Assembly (NCBI RefSeq): GCF_030063355.1
Contig: NZ_JASISZ010000003.1
Span: forward strand, 183,223-247,222
Length of the DNA stretch: 64,000 nt
Source: Streptomyces sp. PH10-H1
GTDB taxonomy: Bacteria > Actinomycetota > Actinomycetes > Streptomycetales > Streptomycetaceae
Direction: 5' to 3'
The notes under the pieces were generated by a model. It searched no databases. It saw only the letters and a program-made list of their open reading frames with translations, and was not told the origin of the DNA. Below are positions 27,514 through 36,036 of the stretch, in pieces. How positions within the stretch are numbered: position 1 is the stretch's first letter; each line of letters starts with the position of its first letter. Position numbers and translations under genes: made by a program.

Positions 27514-28053
27514 CTACTTACCAGCCTTTCCGACCTTGCGGCGGATGACTTCGCCCACGTACTTGACACCCTTGCCCTTGTACGGGTCGGGCTTCCGCAG
27601 CTTGCGGATGTTCGCGGCTACCTCGCCGACCTTCTGCTTGTCGATTCCCTCGACACTCAGCTTGGTCGGAGACTCCACCTTGAACGAGATGCCGTCCGGC
27701 GGCTCGATCACGATGGGGTGGCTGTAGCCCAGGGCGAACTCCAGCGTGGAGCCCTTCGCCTGGACGCGGTAACCGACGCCGTTGATCTCGAGCGCCTTGC
27801 TGTAACCCGCGGTCACGCCAGTGATCATGTTGGCCACCAGCGTGCGGGACAGGCCGTGCAGGGCCTTCGAAACACGCTCGTCGTTAGGACGCGACACGAT
27901 GAGCGTGCCGGTCTCGTCCTTGGCGACATCGATCGGGGCGGCGACGGTGTGGGAAAGGGAACCCTTGGGGCCCTTCACCGAGACCGTACGGCCGTCGATG
28001 GTGACGTCCACGCCGGCGGGAACCGGGATGGGCAGCTTGCCGATGCGCGACAT
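27514..28053 (-). CDS. rplF: 50S ribosomal protein L6
   Basis: L6 lies near the sarcin-ricin loop and the factor-binding site. The 179-aa protein has two similar domains and starts [32 protein letters not shown] and the C-terminal [20 protein letters not shown] are the standard signatures. It lies 21 bases downstream of rpsH. Confidence 0.99.
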   Translation of the reverse strand: MSRIGKLPIPVPAGVDVTIDGRTVSVKGPKGSLSHTVAAPIDVAKDETGTLIVSRPNDERVSKALHGLSRTLVANMITGVTAGYSKALEINGVGYRVQAKGSTLEFALGYSHPIVIEPPDGISFKVESPTKLSVEGIDKQKVGEVAANIRKLRKPDPYKGKGVKYVGEVIRRKVGKAGK

Positions 28054-28074
28054 TGCAATGCCTCCTGTTCCCGA

Positions 28075-28473
28075 TTACCAGACGTAGGCGAGGACTTCCC
28101 CACCTACGCCCTTCTTGCTGGCCTGCTGGCCGGTGAGGAGACCGTGGGACGTGGAGATGATCGCCACGCCCAGGCCGCCGAGCACCTTCGGCAGATTGGT
28201 GGACTTCGCGTAGACCCGAAGGCCCGGCTTGCTGATGCGCTTGATGCCGGCGATCGAGCGCTCACGGCTCGGACCGAACTTCAGCTCGAGGATGAGGTTC
28301 TTGCCGACCTCGGCATCCTCGACCTTCCAGCCGGTGATGTAACCCTCCTGCTGGAGGATCTCCGCGATGTGCGACTTGATCTTGCTGAACGGCATCACGA
28401 CGTCATCGTGATATGCCGAGTTCGCATTGCGCAGACGGGTCAGCATGTCTGCGATGGGGTCGGTCATGGTCAT
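28075..28473 (-). CDS. rpsH: 30S ribosomal protein S8
   Basis: S8 organises the central domain of 16S rRNA and in E. coli represses the spc operon. The 132-aa protein starts [20 protein letters not shown] and ends [20 protein letters not shown] followed by VLAYVW, the conserved S8 C-terminus. It is preceded by an unusually long 220-base gap after rpsN. Confidence 0.99.
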   Translation of the reverse strand: MTMTDPIADMLTRLRNANSAYHDDVVMPFSKIKSHIAEILQQEGYITGWKVEDAEVGKNLILELKFGPSRERSIAGIKRISKPGLRVYAKSTNLPKVLGGLGVAIISTSHGLLTGQQASKKGVGGEVLAYVW

Positions 28474-28668
28474 GAGTTGGCCCTAGGCCTCTCTCGCCGG
28501 GGTTTCCATTGCGCCATCCTTCTCCCCGAACGAAGTCGGGACGGGTGCGGCGCGGGGACCTACGGCGTAGTAAGTCGGTCATGGGCGGCAGGCGCCCAAC
28601 CCCTCTACCTTACGGCAGACGGGGAGGGGCTCCTGCCGTCCAGATGCTTACCGAGAGTTCCTGGAAAG

Positions 28669-28691
28669 CCGGATTCCCCGAAGGGAACCGG
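28669..28691 (-). other. Hairpin just after rpsN in the spc operon
   Basis: CCGG, a bulged A and TTCCC (28669-28678) pair with GGGAACCGG (28683-28691) around a 4-base loop. The structure lies 2 bases beyond the rpsN stop. It begins the 220-base gap before rpsH, which otherwise shows no gene. It could attenuate transcription or be the site of translational control by S8, but I see no recognisable S8 target. Confidence 0.45.
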
Positions 28692-28693
28692 AT

Positions 28694-28879
28694 TTACCAG
28701 GAGCTCTTGGTCACGCCCGGCAGCTCGCCACGGTGAGCCATCTCACGAAGGCACACGCGGCACAGGCCGAACTTGCGGTAGACAGAGTGCGGCCGGCCAC
28801 AGCGCTGGCAACGGTTGTACCCGCGCACAGCGAACTTGGGCTTGCGAGCGGCCTTAGCGATCAGAGCCTTCTTCGCCAC
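28694..28879 (-). CDS. rpsN: 30S ribosomal protein S14, zinc-binding (type Z)
   Basis: A 61-aa S14 of the short zinc-containing type: the four cysteines lie in [14 protein letters not shown] and [10 protein letters not shown]. It starts [20 protein letters not shown] and ends LPGVTKSSW. The GTG at 28879 is preceded by AAGGAG at a spacing of 8; another GTG at 28885 overlaps the rplE stop and is less likely. In Streptomyces this gene is also called rpsZ. It lies 2 bases after rplE. Confidence 0.97.
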   Translation of the reverse strand: MAKKALIAKAARKPKFAVRGYNRCQRCGRPHSVYRKFGLCRVCLREMAHRGELPGVTKSSW

Positions 28880-28881
28880 GG

Positions 28882-29439
28882 TCACATCTCCTTGAACGGG
28901 AAGCCGAGGTGACGAAGCAGGGCACGACCCTCGTCGTCGTTGGTCGCCGTGGTGACCACGGTGATGTCCATGCCCCGGACCCGGTCGATCTTGTCCTGGT
29001 CGATCTCGTGGAACATGACCTGCTCCGTGAGACCGAAGGTGTAGTTGCCCCGGCCGTCGAACTGCTTCGGCGACAGGCCGCGGAAGTCACGGATACGCGG
29101 CAGTGCGAGTGACAGCACGCGGTCCAGGAACTCCCACATGCGGTCACCGCGGAGGGTGACGTGGGCGCCGATCGGCTGGCCCTCACGCAGCTTGAACTGC
29201 GCGATGGACTTGCGAGCCTTGGTGACCTGCGGCTTCTGGCCGGTGATCGTGGCGAGGTCGCGAATGGCGCCCTCGATCAGCTTGGAGTCGCGGGCTGCGT
29301 CGCCCACACCCATGTTGACCACGATCTTGGTCAGGCCCGGGATCTGCATGACGTTCTCGAAGGAGAACTCTTCGTGCAGCTTGCCCGAGATTTCTTCGCG
29401 GTAGCGCGTCTTCAGACGCGGCGTGGTGGCGGCAGTCAT
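28882..29439 (-). CDS. rplE: 50S ribosomal protein L5
   Basis: L5 binds 5S rRNA and forms an intersubunit bridge. The 185-aa protein has [34 protein letters not shown] and the C-terminal [20 protein letters not shown] and LGFPFKEM. Its ATG shares one base with the rplX stop, so it is coupled. rpsN begins 2 bases after its stop. Confidence 0.99.
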   Translation of the reverse strand: MTAATTPRLKTRYREEISGKLHEEFSFENVMQIPGLTKIVVNMGVGDAARDSKLIEGAIRDLATITGQKPQVTKARKSIAQFKLREGQPIGAHVTLRGDRMWEFLDRVLSLALPRIRDFRGLSPKQFDGRGNYTFGLTEQVMFHEIDQDKIDRVRGMDITVVTTATNDDEGRALLRHLGFPFKEM

Positions 29440-29762
29440 CAGATGTCCTCACCAGTCCGCTTGGCAACGCGGACCTTGTTGCCCTCGTCGTCGAAGCGGT
29501 AACCGACGCGGGTAACGACCTTCTTGCCGTCCTTCTCCACGATCAGCTGAACATTGCTGATGTGAATCGGGGCCTCGGTCGTGATGATCCCGCCGGTCTT
29601 CGAACCGCGGTCGGTCTGGCCGGCCTTGGTGTGCTTCTTGACCCGGTTGACACCCTCGACCAGGACACGGCTCTCCACGGGGTAGGCCACAATGACCTTG
29701 CCCTGCTTGCCCTTGTCCTTACCGGTGATGACCTGGACCAGGTCGCCCTTCTTGATCTTCAT
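29439..29762 (-). CDS. rplX: 50S ribosomal protein L24
   Basis: L24 initiates large-subunit assembly. The 107-aa protein begins [20 protein letters not shown], the KOW motif, followed by [19 protein letters not shown]. It lies 3 bases after rplN and overlaps rplE by one base. Confidence 0.99.
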   Translation of the reverse strand: MKIKKGDLVQVITGKDKGKQGKVIVAYPVESRVLVEGVNRVKKHTKAGQTDRGSKTGGIITTEAPIHISNVQLIVEKDGKKVVTRVGYRFDDEGNKVRVAKRTGEDI

Positions 29763-29765
29763 CGG

Positions 29766-30134
29766 TTACAGCACCTCCGGCGCGAGAGAGACGATCTTCA
29801 TGAACTTCTTCTCGCGCAGCTCACGGCCCACCGGGCCGAAGATACGGGTGCCGCGGGGGTCGCCATCGTTCTTCAGAAGAACGGCGGCGTTCTCGTCGAA
29901 CCGGATGTACGAGCCGTCAGCGCGACGGCGCTCCTTGACGGTCCGGACGATGACCGCCTTGACGACCTCGCCCTTCTTCACGTTGCCACCGGGGATCGCG
30001 TCCTTGACGGTGGCGACGATGACGTCACCGATTCCCGCGTAGCGGCGACCGGAACCACCGAGAACACGGATGCAAAGGATTTCCTTCGCACCAGTGTTGT
30101 CGGCGACACGCAGTCGCGACTCCTGCTGGATCAC
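29766..30134 (-). CDS. rplN: 50S ribosomal protein L14
   Basis: L14 is at the subunit interface. The 122-aa protein starts with GTG ([19 protein letters not shown]), has [20 protein letters not shown] and [20 protein letters not shown]. It is the first gene of the spc operon; the 101-base gap separating it from rpsQ contains two hairpins, which suggests an operon boundary as in E. coli. Confidence 0.99.
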   Translation of the reverse strand: MIQQESRLRVADNTGAKEILCIRVLGGSGRRYAGIGDVIVATVKDAIPGGNVKKGEVVKAVIVRTVKERRRADGSYIRFDENAAVLLKNDGDPRGTRIFGPVGRELREKKFMKIVSLAPEVL

Positions 30135-30163
30135 GTCTATCTCCTGTTTGTCGCGTCGGTTCC

Positions 30164-30197
30164 CGGTGAGGGGGCCGCTTGCGCGGGCCCCTCACCG
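30164..30197 (-). terminator. Hairpin at the S10/spc operon boundary (second)
   Basis: CGGTGAGGGG (30164-30173) pairs with CCCCTCACCG (30188-30197); the stem continues through CCGC/GCGG after a G/G mismatch to a TTGC loop. It lies in the rpsQ-rplN gap on the minus strand. It probably terminates or attenuates the S10 operon transcript before rplN. Confidence 0.65.
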
Positions 30198-30213
30198 AGC
30201 CTGACGGAACGGT

Positions 30214-30233
30214 CCTGAGGGAAAGCCCTCAGG
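30214..30233 (-). terminator. Hairpin at the S10/spc operon boundary (first)
   Basis: CCTGAGGG (30214-30221) pairs with CCCTCAGG (30226-30233) around a 4-base loop, 2 bases after the rpsQ stop. With the larger hairpin at 30164-30197 it fills the gap between rpsQ and rplN. Confidence 0.55.
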
Positions 30234-30235
30234 GA

Positions 30236-30520
30236 TTACTTGGCCTTCTCGAGGATCTCCACGACGCGCCAGCGCTTGGTGGCAGAGGTCGGCCGGGTCT
30301 CCATGAGGAGGACACGGTCGCCGATGCCGGCAGCGTTCTGCTCGTCGTGCGCCTTGAGCTTGTTGGTGCGGCGGATGACCTTGCCGTACAGGGCGTGCTT
30401 CACACGGTCCTCGACGGCGACCACTACGGTCTTGTCCATCTTGTCGCTGACCACAAGGCCCTCACGGGTCTTGCGGAAGCCGCGCTGCTCGCTGGTCTCA
30501 GTCACATTCTTCTCGCTCAT
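30236..30520 (-). CDS. rpsQ: 30S ribosomal protein S17
   Basis: S17 is an OB-fold small-subunit protein. The 94-aa product has [20 protein letters not shown] and [13 protein letters not shown] segments ([20 protein letters not shown]), then [20 protein letters not shown]. Its ATG shares one base with the rpmC stop. It is the last gene of the S10 operon. Confidence 0.99.
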   Translation of the reverse strand: MSEKNVTETSEQRGFRKTREGLVVSDKMDKTVVVAVEDRVKHALYGKVIRRTNKLKAHDEQNAAGIGDRVLLMETRPTSATKRWRVVEILEKAK

Positions 30521-30747
30521 CAGGCGCTCTCCACCGTCTCGATGCCCAGCTCGCGCTCGCGCATCAAGGTGTAGATCCGGGCGATGTCCTTACGGACTAC
30601 CTTGAGCCGGTTGTTGTTCTCGAGCTGTCCCGTGGCCGCCTGGAAGCGGAGGTTGAACAGCTCCTCCTTGGCTTCGCTCAGCTTGGCGAGAAGTTCTTCG
30701 TCGCCCAGCGTGCGCAGCTCGGTGGCCTTAGTGGTACCGGCCGCCAT
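30520..30747 (-). CDS. rpmC: 50S ribosomal protein L29
   Basis: L29 lies at the peptide tunnel exit and is part of the SRP and trigger factor docking site. The 75-aa protein is helical: [40 protein letters not shown] and [19 protein letters not shown]. The ATG at 30747 shares one base with the rplP stop; a GTG one codon earlier is possible. Confidence 0.98.
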   Translation of the reverse strand: MAAGTTKATELRTLGDEELLAKLSEAKEELFNLRFQAATGQLENNNRLKVVRKDIARIYTLMRERELGIETVESA

Positions 30748-31166
30748 CACGATTCACCTGCCTCGCGCCGCACAATGCGGCACTTCATCGGAAGCTTGTG
30801 GGCGGCGCGGGTGAGCGCCTCCTTGGCAACCTTCTCGTTCGGGAAGGACAGCTCGAACATCACCCGACCGGGCTTGACGTTCGCGATCCACCACTCCGGC
30901 GAACCCTTACCGGAACCCATGCGGGTCTCAGCAGGCTTCTTGGTCAGCGGACGGTCCGGGTAAATGTTGATCCAGACCTTGCCGCCGCGCTTGATGTGAC
31001 GGGTGATGGAGATACGAGCGGACTCGATCTGCCGGTTCGTCACATAGGCCGGGGTAACAGCCTGCAGGCCGTACTCACCGAACGCGAGTTCGGTGCCGCC
31101 CTTGGCCATGCCCGAGCGCTTCGGGTGGTGCTGCTTGCGGTGCTTGACCCTGCGGGGGATCAGCAT
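30747..31166 (-). CDS. rplP: 50S ribosomal protein L16
   Basis: L16 binds near the peptidyl transferase centre and helps position A-site tRNA. The 139-aa protein starts [19 protein letters not shown], has [20 protein letters not shown] and [19 protein letters not shown], and [20 protein letters not shown]. It starts 4 bases after rpsC and overlaps rpmC. Confidence 0.99.
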   Translation of the reverse strand: MLIPRRVKHRKQHHPKRSGMAKGGTELAFGEYGLQAVTPAYVTNRQIESARISITRHIKRGGKVWINIYPDRPLTKKPAETRMGSGKGSPEWWIANVKPGRVMFELSFPNEKVAKEALTRAAHKLPMKCRIVRREAGES

Positions 31167-31170
31167 TGGG

Positions 31171-32010
31171 TCACGCCTCCGTTCCGGGAGTGTCCGCAGC
31201 CGGTGCCTCTACAGCGGCGGGGGCTTCGGCCTTGGGAGCCGAGCCGCCGTCCGTCTGAGGCTTACGGGCACGGCCGCCGCGCTCGCCACCGCGGCGCTGC
31301 GGACGATCGGTTCCGCCACCGGCGGGACCACGCGACGGGCGGTTGCCCGCACGCGCGGCAGCGTTGTCGGCGCGAACCTCAGCGATGTTCTTGACGTTGC
31401 CCTTGTAAATCCACACCTTCACACCGATGCGGCCGAACGTGGTCTTGGCCTCAAAGAAGCCGTAGTCCACATTGGCGCGCAGGGTGTGCAGGGGCACACG
31501 GCCTTCGCGGTAGAACTCCGAGCGGGACATCTCGGCGCCGCCGAGACGGCCACCGCACTGGATCTTGATGCCCTTGGCGCCGGCCTTCATGGTGCCCTGC
31601 ATGCTCTTACGCATGGCACGGCGGAAGGAGACGCGCGAGGAGAGCTGCTCGGCGACGGCCTGAGCCACCAGCTGAGCGTCCATCTCGGGGTTCTTGACCT
31701 CGAGGATGTTCAGCTGCACCTGCTTGCCGGTGAGCTTCTCCAGGTCGCCGCGAATACGGTCGGCCTCCGCGCCGCGACGGCCGATGACAATGCCCGGCCG
31801 GGCGGTGTGGATGTCGACGCGGACGCGGTCGCGGGTGCGCTCGATCTCAACCTTCGAGATGCCGGCCCGCTCCATGCCCTGCGTCATCATCCTGCGGATG
31901 GCGACGTCTTCCTTGACGTAATCGGCGTACAACTTGTCGGCGTACCAACGGGACTTGAAGTCCGTGGTAATGCCGAGCCGGAACCCGTACGGGTTAACCT
32001 TCTGGCCCAT
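31171..32010 (-). CDS. rpsC: 30S ribosomal protein S3
   Basis: S3 forms part of the mRNA entry tunnel. The 279-aa protein starts [20 protein letters not shown], has the KH domain with [20 protein letters not shown] and the C-terminal domain with [13 protein letters not shown]. The last roughly 65 residues are a low-complexity Arg/Gly/Ala/Pro tail, longer than in E. coli (233 aa) and common in actinobacteria. It overlaps rplV by one base. Confidence 0.99.
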   Translation of the reverse strand: MGQKVNPYGFRLGITTDFKSRWYADKLYADYVKEDVAIRRMMTQGMERAGISKVEIERTRDRVRVDIHTARPGIVIGRRGAEADRIRGDLEKLTGKQVQLNILEVKNPEMDAQLVAQAVAEQLSSRVSFRRAMRKSMQGTMKAGAKGIKIQCGGRLGGAEMSRSEFYREGRVPLHTLRANVDYGFFEAKTTFGRIGVKVWIYKGNVKNIAEVRADNAAARAGNRPSRGPAGGGTDRPQRRGGERGGRARKPQTDGGSAPKAEAPAAVEAPAADTPGTEA

Positions 32011-32357
32011 TACCGGGTCCCTTCCTTGCTGCTGACGACCACGGTGATGTGGCTGGTCCGCTTGCGGATCCGGTAGGCACGGCCCTGGGCACGCGGACGG
32101 AACCGCTTCAGGGTCGGACCTTCGTCGACGTACGCCTCAGTGATGACGAGACTCTCGGCATCGCTGTGGTCGTAGTTGTGCGCGGCATTGGCAATGGCGC
32201 TGTCAAGCACCTTGCCTACCGGCACGCTCGCGGCCTGCGGGGCGAAACGCAGGACCGCCTGAGCCTCCGTGGCATTCATGCCACGGATGAGGTCCACCAC
32301 GCGGCGGGCCTTCATGGGCGTGACGCGGATGTACCGCGCCTGGGCCCTGGCTTCCAT
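32010..32357 (-). CDS. rplV: 50S ribosomal protein L22
   Basis: L22 lines the peptide exit tunnel; changes in its beta-hairpin can affect macrolides. The protein shows [39 protein letters not shown] and the hairpin-containing [21 protein letters not shown] chose the ATG at 32357 because it has GAAGGGA just upstream, giving 115 aa; an in-frame ATG at 32381 would add eight residues. It shares one base with rpsC. Confidence 0.95.
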   Translation of the reverse strand: MEARAQARYIRVTPMKARRVVDLIRGMNATEAQAVLRFAPQAASVPVGKVLDSAIANAAHNYDHSDAESLVITEAYVDEGPTLKRFRPRAQGRAYRIRKRTSHITVVVSSKEGTR

Positions 32358-32400
32358 GGTTGTCCCTTCGGTGTCAGTCATAGTCTTCGCACTCCGCCGA

Positions 32401-32682
32401 TCAGCGACGCTTCGTCTTGCGGTCGTCCTTGACGTGGCCGCGGAACGTGCGGGTCGGCGAGAACTCGCCGAGCTTGTGGCCGACCATGGACTCGGTGACG
32501 AACACCGGGACGTGGATCTTGCCGTTGTGCACCGCGATCGTGTGGCCCAGCATCGCCGGAATGATCATGGAGCGGCGGGACCAGGTCTTGATGACGTTGT
32601 GGGTGCCTGCTTCGTTCTGTACGTCCACCTTCTTGATGAGGTGGTCGTCGACGAAGGGCCCCTTCTTGAGACTGCGCGGCAT
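32401..32682 (-). CDS. rpsS: 30S ribosomal protein S19
   Basis: S19 lies in the head of the small subunit with S13. The 93-aa protein reads [40 protein letters not shown] and [20 protein letters not shown], the full S19 signature. It lies 12 bases after rplB. Confidence 0.99.
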   Translation of the reverse strand: MPRSLKKGPFVDDHLIKKVDVQNEAGTHNVIKTWSRRSMIIPAMLGHTIAVHNGKIHVPVFVTESMVGHKLGEFSPTRTFRGHVKDDRKTKRR

Positions 32683-32694
32683 CTAAACCTGCTC

Positions 32695-33531
32695 CTAGCG
32701 CTTCTTGTTCGTCTTGCGGCGGCGGACGATGTACTTGCTGCTTGCCTTCTTCGGCGAGCGAGTACGACCCTCCTTCTGACCCCACGGGGAGACCGGGTGG
32801 CGACCACCGGAGGTCTTACCCTCACCACCACCGTGCGGGTGGTCGACAGGGTTCATCGCGACACCGCGGACGGTCGGGCGGACGCCCTTCCAGCGCATAC
32901 GGCCGGCCTTGCCCCAGTTGATGTTCGACTGCTCGGCGTTGCCGACCTCGCCAATCGTGGCGCGGCAGCGGACGTCGACCAGGCGGACCTCACCGGACGG
33001 CATACGAAGGGTGGCCATAGAGCCCTCCTTCGCCAGCAGCTGGACCGAAGCACCCGCGGAACGGGAGATCTTCGCGCCGCCGCCGGGACGCAGCTCGATA
33101 GCGTGGATGGTCGTACCCACCGGGATGTTGCGCAGCGGGAGGTTGTTGCCCGGCTTGATGTCGGCCGTGGGGCCGTTCTCAACCCGGTCGCCCTGGACCA
33201 GCTTGGCCGGGGCAATGATGTAGCGCTTCTCGCCGTCTGCGTAGTGCAGCAGCGCGATGCGTGCGGTGCGGTTCGGGTCGTACTCGATGTGAGCGACCTT
33301 CGCCGGAACGCCGTCCTTGTCATGACGACGGAAGTCGATGACTCGGTAAGCACGCTTGTGACCGCCACCCTGGTGGCGAACAGTGATGCGACCCGAGCTG
33401 TTACGCCCACCCTTGCTGTGCAAGGGGCGGACCAGCGACTTCTCCGGCGTGGACCGCGTGATCTCGACGAAGTCGGCGACGCTGGAGCCACGACGGCCCG
33501 GCGTCGTCGGCTTGTACTTGCGGATACCCAT
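32695..33531 (-). CDS. rplB: 50S ribosomal protein L2
   Basis: L2 is needed for subunit association and peptidyl transferase activity. The 278-aa protein starts [20 protein letters not shown], has [19 protein letters not shown] and the conserved [20 protein letters not shown] with the universally conserved histidine, then RRRKTNKKR at the end. It lies 39 bases downstream of rplW. Confidence 0.99.
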   Translation of the reverse strand: MGIRKYKPTTPGRRGSSVADFVEITRSTPEKSLVRPLHSKGGRNSSGRITVRHQGGGHKRAYRVIDFRRHDKDGVPAKVAHIEYDPNRTARIALLHYADGEKRYIIAPAKLVQGDRVENGPTADIKPGNNLPLRNIPVGTTIHAIELRPGGGAKISRSAGASVQLLAKEGSMATLRMPSGEVRLVDVRCRATIGEVGNAEQSNINWGKAGRMRWKGVRPTVRGVAMNPVDHPHGGGEGKTSGGRHPVSPWGQKEGRTRSPKKASSKYIVRRRKTNKKR

Positions 33532-33570
33532 TTCTCAGTCCTCGTCCGATATCGGACGACTCGGACTCCG

Positions 33571-33906
33571 TTAGGAGACCGGGCCGCCGAAGATGTCGAT
33601 TCGGTCGCCCTCAGCGAGGGTCACGATGGCGCGCTTGGTGTCCTTGCGCTTGCCGAAACCGGTCTTGGTGCGCTTGCGCTTACCCTGCCGGTTGATCGTG
33701 TTGACCCCGGTGACCTTGACCGAGAAGACCGCCTCGACGGCCTGCTTGATCTGGGTCTTATTGCTGCCTGGCGCGACGATGAACGTGTACTTGTTCTCGT
33801 CCAGGAGCGCGTAGCTCTTCTCGGAAACCACCGGCTTGACCAGGATGTCACGGGGGTCCGTGAAGGTCTTGCTGGTGACGACCGCGGCGGTCTTGGTCTC
33901 ACTCAT
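33571..33906 (-). CDS. rplW: 50S ribosomal protein L23
   Basis: L23 is the main docking site for trigger factor and SRP at the tunnel exit. The 111-aa protein has [40 protein letters not shown] and [15 protein letters not shown]. Its ATG shares one base with the rplD stop. Confidence 0.99.
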   Translation of the reverse strand: MSETKTAAVVTSKTFTDPRDILVKPVVSEKSYALLDENKYTFIVAPGSNKTQIKQAVEAVFSVKVTGVNTINRQGKRKRTKTGFGKRKDTKRAIVTLAEGDRIDIFGGPVS

Positions 33907-34586
33907 CAGGCGTCGTTCCCTTCGAGCTCATCCTCGGAGGCAACGGCCTTGGCGGACGCGGCGGGACCCGCCACGAAACGCTCGAAGGCGTCCTGCGTGA
34001 AGACCACGTCGTCGGAGACGAGCACGTCGTAGGTGTTCAGCTGACCGGCTTCCAGGATGTGTACCTGGGGCAGGTTGCGGGCGGACAGCCACGCGGCCTC
34101 GTCGGCACGCTCGACGACCAGGAGCACGTGCTTGCGCTCGCTGATCTTGCCCAGCAGTGCCTTGGCGGCCTTGGTGGAAGGCGTCGAGCCCTCAATCACG
34201 CCGGAAATGACGTGAATGCGGTCGTGACGCGCCCGGTCGGTCAGGGCGCCGCGGAGGGCGGCCCGGATCATCTTCTTCGGCGTCCGCTGGGAGTAGTCAC
34301 GCGGCTGCGGGCCGTGGACGACGCCACCGCCTGCGAACTGCGGAGCGCGGGTCGAACCCTGACGCGCGCGGCCGGTGCCCTTCTGGCGGTAAGGCTTGCG
34401 CCCACCACCGCGGACCTCGGCGCGGGTCTTGGTCTTGTGCGTGCCCTGGCGGGCGGCAGCGAGCTGCGCCACGACGACCTGGTGGATCAGCGGAATGCTG
34501 ACCTTGGCGTCGAAGATCTCGGCGGGAAGCTCGACATTGCTTCCGGTCTTGTCGCCCGCGGGCGACAGGATCTCAATGGTGCTCAT
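33906..34586 (-). CDS. rplD: 50S ribosomal protein L4
   Basis: L4 lines the exit tunnel and in E. coli also represses the S10 operon. The 226-aa protein has the tunnel loop region [20 protein letters not shown] and [20 protein letters not shown], and the C-terminal [20 protein letters not shown]. It lies 4 bases after rplC. Whether L4 regulates this operon is unknown; no E. coli-like S10 leader was recognised. Confidence 0.99.
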   Translation of the reverse strand: MSTIEILSPAGDKTGSNVELPAEIFDAKVSIPLIHQVVVAQLAAARQGTHKTKTRAEVRGGGRKPYRQKGTGRARQGSTRAPQFAGGGVVHGPQPRDYSQRTPKKMIRAALRGALTDRARHDRIHVISGVIEGSTPSTKAAKALLGKISERKHVLLVVERADEAAWLSARNLPQVHILEAGQLNTYDVLVSDDVVFTQDAFERFVAGPAASAKAVASEDELEGNDA

Positions 34587-34590
34587 ATCC

Positions 34591-35235
34591 TCAAGCCCCC
34601 TTGGCCGCGGTACGGACCAGGATGAGGCCGCCGTTCGGACCAGGTACCGCTCCCTTGATCAGGAGCAGGCCCTTCTCCGCGTCAACGGCGTGGACGGTCA
34701 GATTCTGTGTGGTCACGCGCTCTCCACCCATCCGGCCGGCCATTTTCATGCCCTTGAAGACACGACCCGGGGTGGCGCAGCCACCGATGGAGCCGGGGGA
34801 ACGGTGCTTGCGCTGAACGCCGTGACCGGCGCCGAGACCCTTGAAGTTGTGACGCTTCATGACACCGGCGAAACCCTTGCCCTTGCTGGTGCCGGTCACA
34901 TCGACCTTGACACCGGACTCGAAGGTCGCAGCGGTGATCTCCTGGCCCAGCGTGTACTCGCTGGCGTCAGGCGTACGAAGCTCCACCAGGTGGCGGCGCG
35001 GGGTTACGTCGGCCTTGGCGAAGTGACCCTTGAGGGGCTTGTTCACCTTGCGCGGGTCAATCTCGCCGAAAGCGATCTGAACCGACTCGTAGCCGTCGAC
35101 GTCGTTGGTGCGGACCTGGGTCACGACACACGGGCCGGCCTTGATGACGGTCACCGGCACAATGCGGTTGTTCTCGTCCCAGACCTGCGTCATGCCGAGC
35201 TTCTCGCCCAGGACGCCCTTAATGCTCTTAGCCAT
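34591..35235 (-). CDS. rplC: 50S ribosomal protein L3
   Basis: L3 starts large-subunit assembly and reaches the peptidyl transferase centre. The 214-aa protein starts [20 protein letters not shown], has [20 protein letters not shown] and the tip loop [20 protein letters not shown]. The ATG at 35235 is 13 bases after rpsJ. Confidence 0.99.
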   Translation of the reverse strand: MAKSIKGVLGEKLGMTQVWDENNRIVPVTVIKAGPCVVTQVRTNDVDGYESVQIAFGEIDPRKVNKPLKGHFAKADVTPRRHLVELRTPDASEYTLGQEITAATFESGVKVDVTGTSKGKGFAGVMKRHNFKGLGAGHGVQRKHRSPGSIGGCATPGRVFKGMKMAGRMGGERVTTQNLTVHAVDAEKGLLLIKGAVPGPNGGLILVRTAAKGA

Positions 35236-35248
35236 CTCGCGCGTCACC

Positions 35249-35557
35249 TCAGAGCTTGATCTCGATGTCGACGCCAGCCGGGAGGTCGAGACGCATGAGC
35301 GAGTCAACCGTCTTCGGCGTGGGGTCGAGGATGTCGATGAGCCGCTTGTGGGTGCGCATCTCGAAGTGCTCGCGCGCATCCTTGTACTTGTGCGGCGACT
35401 TGATGACGCAGTACACGTTCTTCTCAGTGGGCAGCGGCACCGGGCCTGCGACGTGCGCACCAGTACGCGTCACCGTCTCGACGATCTTCTTCGCCGAGGA
35501 ATCGATGACCTCGTGGTCGTACGCCTTGAGCCGGATGCGGATCTTCTGTCCCGCCAT
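35249..35557 (-). CDS. rpsJ: 30S ribosomal protein S10
   Basis: S10 is in the small-subunit head and in some bacteria takes part in antitermination with NusB. The 102-aa protein reads [40 protein letters not shown] and [20 protein letters not shown]. It is the first gene of the S10 operon. The leader contains a 26-bp element also found before rpsL, 61-86 bases upstream of this ATG. Confidence 0.99.
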   Translation of the reverse strand: MAGQKIRIRLKAYDHEVIDSSAKKIVETVTRTGAHVAGPVPLPTEKNVYCVIKSPHKYKDAREHFEMRTHKRLIDILDPTPKTVDSLMRLDLPAGVDIEIKL

Positions 35558-35617
35558 GGCTACTCCGTAGTCCTTTGTCTCGTAACGCTCTGGAACCCGG
35601 TCGGTAGTGACTCTTCG

Positions 35618-35643
35618 CCGACCCACGCGGTCGGGCGTGTCGC
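35618..35643 (-). promoter_or_regulatory. Leader element shared with rpsL
   Basis: A 26-bp sequence with a plus-strand core CCGACCCACGCGGTCGGG followed by CGTGTCGC. It is identical to 46908-46933 except for one base (35636 C, 46926 T). The core can fold as a 6-bp stem (CCGACC/GGTCGG) with a 5-base loop. It lies 61-86 bases upstream of rpsJ and 51-76 bases upstream of rpsL, on the same strand as each gene. Common control of the S10 and str operons is inferred. Confidence 0.6.
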
Positions 35644-35657
35644 ACCCCTTCTCATAA

Positions 35658-35675
35658 ATTTCCGCAAGCGGAAAT
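35658..35675. other. AT-rich palindrome upstream of rpsJ
   Basis: ATTTCCGC (35658-35665) and its complement (35668-35675) separated by two bases. It is directly followed on the minus strand by ATTTATGAG, the most AT-rich stretch of this region. It could be a protein-binding site or part of a promoter. Confidence 0.35.
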
Positions 35676-35888
35676 CCCTCGGAGAAGGAGGCGCGGCGCT
35701 CTGACCGCAGGATGTGGGGAAAACTCCCACCGGGTGCCTGATCGGAACCGCACTAACGCTTCCCGGAAGATTCCCGTACGTCCGCCATGCCACCAGAGGC
35801 GGAACATGACGACGAGTACTGTGGGACTCGCTTCCGGTCCTCCCGACGGGAGGCGCGCAGCATCGGCGCTCGACCGAGCAACTTGGCT

Positions 35889-35910
35889 AGTGTGCCATAT
35901 GGGGCACACT
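35889..35910. promoter_or_regulatory. Operator-like inverted repeat
   Basis: AGTGTGCC (35889-35896), six bases, then GGCACACT (35903-35910): perfect 8-bp arms with a 6-base spacer, typical in size for a dimeric repressor site. It lies 126 bases upstream of the DMFase-like gene (start 36037) and 331 bases upstream of rpsJ. Confidence 0.35.
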
Positions 35911-36036
35911 CCACGCCAATCGAGCCGGTGACAGTACCACCCGGGCAGGCGGAGCAACCAAAGACTCCCCCGGATGGTCCTCACCGACGGAGTTCCCGGT
36001 CACGGCGGGGACCAGCACGACGAGAAAGAGTCTTCG

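Larger units (their letters stand above)
35558..36036. other. Divergent control region between rpsJ and the DMFase-like gene
   Basis: These 479 bases separate divergent genes. They hold, from the rpsJ side, the rpsL-like element (35618-35643), an AT-rich palindrome (35658-35675) and an 8-bp-arm inverted repeat (35889-35910). I could not pick a convincing promoter for rpsJ: TATGAG-like and TACTGT-like -10 candidates exist without good -35 boxes. No gene was seen. Confidence 0.6.
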
